Source: Schaalia georgiae DSM 6843 (GTDB lineage Bacteria; Actinomycetota; Actinomycetes; Actinomycetales; Actinomycetaceae). Taken from it: a stretch of 64,000 nt of DNA. The notes under the pieces were generated by a model that had not been told where the DNA came from, did no database searches, and worked only from the letters and a program-made list of their open reading frames with translations. The position numbers and the translations under genes were made by a program. This document shows positions 61,780 to 64,000 of the stretch, in pieces (position 1 is the first letter of the stretch; each line of letters starts with the position of its first letter). The stretch covers positions 124,001-188,000 of the forward strand of contig NZ_AUBM01000009.1 of NCBI RefSeq assembly GCF_000429245.1. The letters are read 5' to 3'.

Positions 61780-62160
61780 ATGGGAATGAAGATTGGGATC
61801 GTGCTCGGATTCGGCGTCGGGTACGTCCTGGGCGCACGGGCCGGGCGCGAGCGCTACGAGCAGATACGTGCGACGGCGTCCCGGCTGCGCCGCGCACCCG
61901 TGGTCGCCCGTCCGCTGGACGCTGCCGGGCAAAGGGTCTCCGATATCGTTCGCGCGGGCGGCGAGCACGTCACTGACAAGGTCGCTGACGCCGTCAAGGA
62001 GCGCCTCTTCGGCGCGCCCGCCTCGGCGGATGGCGCGGGCGACGCCGCTGCCCCCGCGCCGCAGAGCGGTACTGCCCCCGCCTCGCACGGCGCGCAGGTC
62101 AACGGGGGGGCGGTCCCGGGAGCCGGGGCGCCCGCCTCCTCCGTCCCCCGCTCCCGCTGA
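61780..62160 (+). CDS. YtxH-like small membrane protein
   Basis: The 126-residue protein begins MGMKIGIVLGFGVGYVLGARAGRERYEQI, a glycine-zipper-like membrane helix with the conserved GARAGRERYEQI seen in actinobacterial YtxH-type proteins. A helical region (VSDIVRAGGEHVTDKVADAVKERLFG) and a Pro/Ala/Gly-rich tail follow. Its TGA overlaps the ATG of the next gene (TGATG), so the two are translationally coupled. GAGGG lies six bases before the ATG. Function unknown. Confidence 0.75.
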   Translation: MGMKIGIVLGFGVGYVLGARAGRERYEQIRATASRLRRAPVVARPLDAAGQRVSDIVRAGGEHVTDKVADAVKERLFGAPASADGAGDAAAPAPQSGTAPASHGAQVNGGAVPGAGAPASSVPRSR

Positions 62161-63302
62161 TGGCGTCGTCCCAGCCGCCGCCCGGGCCGTCCCAGGACGG
62201 GGCGGCGGTCCCCTCGCGCGCCCAGATCCGCCGCTGGCGCAAACACTTGGCCGAGGAGCGCATGGAGGCGCGCACCTACCGCGACCTCTCTGAGAGGCGC
62301 ACGGGCGAGGAGCGCGCCGTCCTCCTCGCGCTGGAGGACGCTGAGCGGCGCCACGAGGAGTACTGGCTCGCGCGCCTGGGCGAGCGCGCTCTGCCCGCCC
62401 CCAAGCCGCCCCTGCGCACGCGTGCGGCAGCCGTTCTGGCCCACCTCTTCGGCACGATCTTCATCTTGGCGATGGCCCAGCGGGCCGAGCAACGTTCCTT
62501 CCGCGACGCCGACGACGTGCCCGCCCACATGCAGGCCGACGAGCACATCCACGCCGAGGTCATCCGCTCCCTGGCCGCCAGGTCCCGCGAGACCCTCGCG
62601 GGCACCTTCCGTGCTGCGGTCTTCGGCGCCAATGACGGGCTGGTGTCCAACCTCGCACTCGTGCTCGGCGTGGCGGCGACCGGAATGGCGCCCGGACTGG
62701 TGCTGACGACCGGTGTCGCGGGCCTGCTCGCCGGCGCGCTGTCGATGGCTGCCGGGGAGTGGGTGTCCGTCATGAGCCAGCGCGAGCTCCTGGACGCTTC
62801 GATCCCCGACCCAGGTGCCAACCGGGCCGTGTCCGACTTGGACGTCGATGCCAACGAGCTCGCCCTCGTGTTCCGCGCCCGGGGCGAAAGTCCCGAAGAG
62901 GCCGACGCCCACGCCGCGCAGGTCTTCGCGAGGATCTCCGCCCCCGCCACGGGCGAGTCCGGGTCCATCGCGGTGCGCGCGGTATTCGCCGGGTCGCAGG
63001 CCGAGGCCGGGGCCGGGGAGCAGATCGGCACGCCCGCGAAGGCGGCCCTGTCATCCTTCGTGTTCTTCTCCGTCGGCGCCCTCATCCCGTTGATCCCCTA
63101 CATCGCGGGGCTCAGCGGCGTCACCGCGATCGTGTGCGCCGCCGCGGTCGTCGGGTGCGCGCTGCTGGGGACCGGCGGCGTCGTCGGAGTGCTGTCGGGG
63201 CAGGCCCCGGCTCCCAGGGCGCTCCGCCAACTCGCCATCGGTTACGGGGCCGCCGCCGTCACCTACCTGCTCGGCCTCGCTTTCGGCACGACGGCGGGAT
63301 GA
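62160..63302 (+). CDS. Ferritin-like/VIT1 (CCC1) family metal transporter
   Basis: The 380-residue protein fuses an N-terminal ferritin-like helical domain (about residues 20-140; RKHLAEERMEARTYRDLSER with ExxE/H-type ligands and LALEDAERRHEEYW) to a VIT1/CCC1-like membrane domain. The transporter part starts RAAVFGANDGLVSNLALVLGV and has about five helices, with GALSMAAGEWVSVMSQRE characteristic. It should move iron or manganese out of the cytoplasm. It overlaps the YtxH-like gene by one base. Confidence 0.88.
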   Translation: MASSQPPPGPSQDGAAVPSRAQIRRWRKHLAEERMEARTYRDLSERRTGEERAVLLALEDAERRHEEYWLARLGERALPAPKPPLRTRAAAVLAHLFGTIFILAMAQRAEQRSFRDADDVPAHMQADEHIHAEVIRSLAARSRETLAGTFRAAVFGANDGLVSNLALVLGVAATGMAPGLVLTTGVAGLLAGALSMAAGEWVSVMSQRELLDASIPDPGANRAVSDLDVDANELALVFRARGESPEEADAHAAQVFARISAPATGESGSIAVRAVFAGSQAEAGAGEQIGTPAKAALSSFVFFSVGALIPLIPYIAGLSGVTAIVCAAAVVGCALLGTGGVVGVLSGQAPAPRALRQLAIGYGAAAVTYLLGLAFGTTAG

Positions 63303-63520
63303 GGGGCGAGGGGATTGCCCCTATTGTGGAGTGTGAAGTTCTACGTAACGACAGAGAGACCCCGTACTACTGCGTCGACAATACGTCAAAGGTGTTATTC
63401 AGTTCTGACATGATGATTGCTTGTGTTCTGGACGGGGGCGACAGTGGTGGTCCGTGGATTGTTCAAATGGAGAGCAGAGCAGCGACCCGAGTCCGGCCCG
63501 ATCGCCCAGTCCGCTGCTGA
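63303..63520 (+). pseudogene. Remnant of a trypsin-type serine protease
   Basis: Right after the transporter stop one frame reads YYCVDNTSKVLFSSDMMI followed by ACVLDGGDSGGPWIVQ and then a short tail to a stop. GDSGGPW is the active-site serine motif of S1 peptidases, and the upstream Cys and Met-Ile-Ala-Cys spacing fits the family. The His and Asp parts are absent, and the stretch is clearly less GC-rich than its surroundings. It is probably the 3' remnant of a deleted or horizontally acquired gene. The rest of the gap (63521-63650) holds nothing else. Confidence 0.55.
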
Positions 63521-63650
63521 ATGCGATGTTGATGGGAATTGCGGGCCAGTTACTTGTCGCGAGGCGGGCTTCTTGTGGTGGAAAGAAGAAGCGCGCTGGC
63601 GATAGCATGACCGTACTCCGCGATCCTATCTATCCCGAGGACCCTGACCT

Positions 63651-64000
63651 GTGCACGTGCTCGACGCCCTCAACGCCTCCCTCCCCGAGGTCTTCCGCGC
63701 CATCGACCTCATGGGGGTCCTGCTCAATGGGATCCTCGGGGGGAAAGTGGCCAGGGAACGGAACTTCGACGCGGTGGGGTTCGCGATCCTCGCGATCATG
63801 ACCGCGCTGGCCGGCGGGATGATCCGCGATGTCCTGCTCGGCGCCGAAGCCGGCCCACCGGTGGCGATCACGGACCCGTACTACCTCGGTGTCGCCCTCG
63901 TCGGCGCAGCGGTCGCCATGATGTGGAAGATGGACTCGAGGCCGTGGCGGCTTCTGCTGGTCGTCGCCGACGGGATGGTGCTGGGATGCTGGGCGGCCAC
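63651..64000 (+). CDS. TRIC/UPF0126-family cation channel, N-terminal part
   Basis: The gene runs off the right edge after 116 codons. The start is GTG, with GAGGACC upstream. Hydrophobic helices around LPEVFRAIDLMGVLLNGILGG, AVGFAILAIMTALAGGMIRDVLLG and YYLGVALVGAAVAMMW match the first three helices of the UPF0126/TRIC family, where GGMIRD is the conserved motif and marks a potassium-permeable trimeric channel. The RNFDAVGF and PVAITDPYY segments are also typical. Confidence 0.85.
   Translation, partial: MHVLDALNASLPEVFRAIDLMGVLLNGILGGKVARERNFDAVGFAILAIMTALAGGMIRDVLLGAEAGPPVAITDPYYLGVALVGAAVAMMWKMDSRPWRLLLVVADGMVLGCWAA

Overview
The window is GC-rich throughout and reads as a piece of an actinobacterial chromosome, most likely from the Actinomycetaceae (Actinomyces/Schaalia-like). 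Four things point there: the fhaA-fhaB-pstP-rodA-pbpA division cluster, a class Ib ribonucleotide reductase, a surface protein ending in LAQTG (the class E sortase type of signal), and a SigK/RskA/DipZ locus. Many starts have a -10-like hexamer only 6-7 bases upstream and no Shine-Dalgarno, the leaderless arrangement common in this phylum.

1-16 kb: the minus-strand division cluster (PP2C phosphatase, FHA proteins, RodA, PBP2), then nrdF. Next is a plus-strand trio: an acidic disordered protein, a Cdc48-like AAA+ ATPase and a TPR membrane protein. Then proline iminopeptidase, a parS-like palindrome, a ribonuclease HI with a long extra C-terminus, oligopeptidase B, a GtrA-like protein and a patatin. 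17-26 kb: a lipoprotein/OmpA-domain pair, a two-component system beside a MacB/FtsX-type ABC transporter, and a COG3044-type ATPase. 26-29.5 kb: nrdH-nrdI-nrdE behind two NrdR-like boxes, about 21 kb from nrdF.

29.5-41 kb: a long non-coding block of dispersed repeats, single-chain L-serine dehydratase, an SseB-like unknown, an MTA/SAH nucleosidase, a low-molecular-weight tyrosine phosphatase and a palindrome-rich gap. Then comes sigK-rskA-dipZ with two mirror-image SigK-like promoters, one driving dipZ and one driving a small lipoprotein of (D/N/H)DGK(M/T) repeats. A lipoprotein with a GA-like module and a sirtuin follow. 41-51 kb: an apparent seven-gene operon for a minimal type IV secretion machine (sortase-anchored surface protein, pilin-like peptide, PrgI/VirB3, VirB4, bifunctional wall hydrolase/VirB1, RCC1 membrane protein, VirB6-like), with a divergent VirD4/TraG coupling ATPase. 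I see no relaxase, integrase or attachment sites.

51-64 kb: a nucleoside-kinase-like P-loop protein, a phosphoribosyltransferase, a SprT-like metalloprotein, a 1,641-residue HrpA helicase and a PfkB-family kinase. A second copy of the non-coding repeat block follows, in which the central 185 bp lies inverted relative to the first copy. The window ends with an alpha/beta hydrolase whose 3' end runs into a 32-bp minisatellite, a YtxH-like protein overlapping a ferritin-like/VIT1 metal transporter, a trypsin-type protease remnant and the start of a TRIC-family channel.

The strongest leads are three. The first is the relaxase-less T4SS operon, where an RCC1 protein may stand in for VirB8. The second is the SigK-DipZ-methionine-rich lipoprotein module, which looks like an envelope redox defence. 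The third is the inverted repeat-block core.
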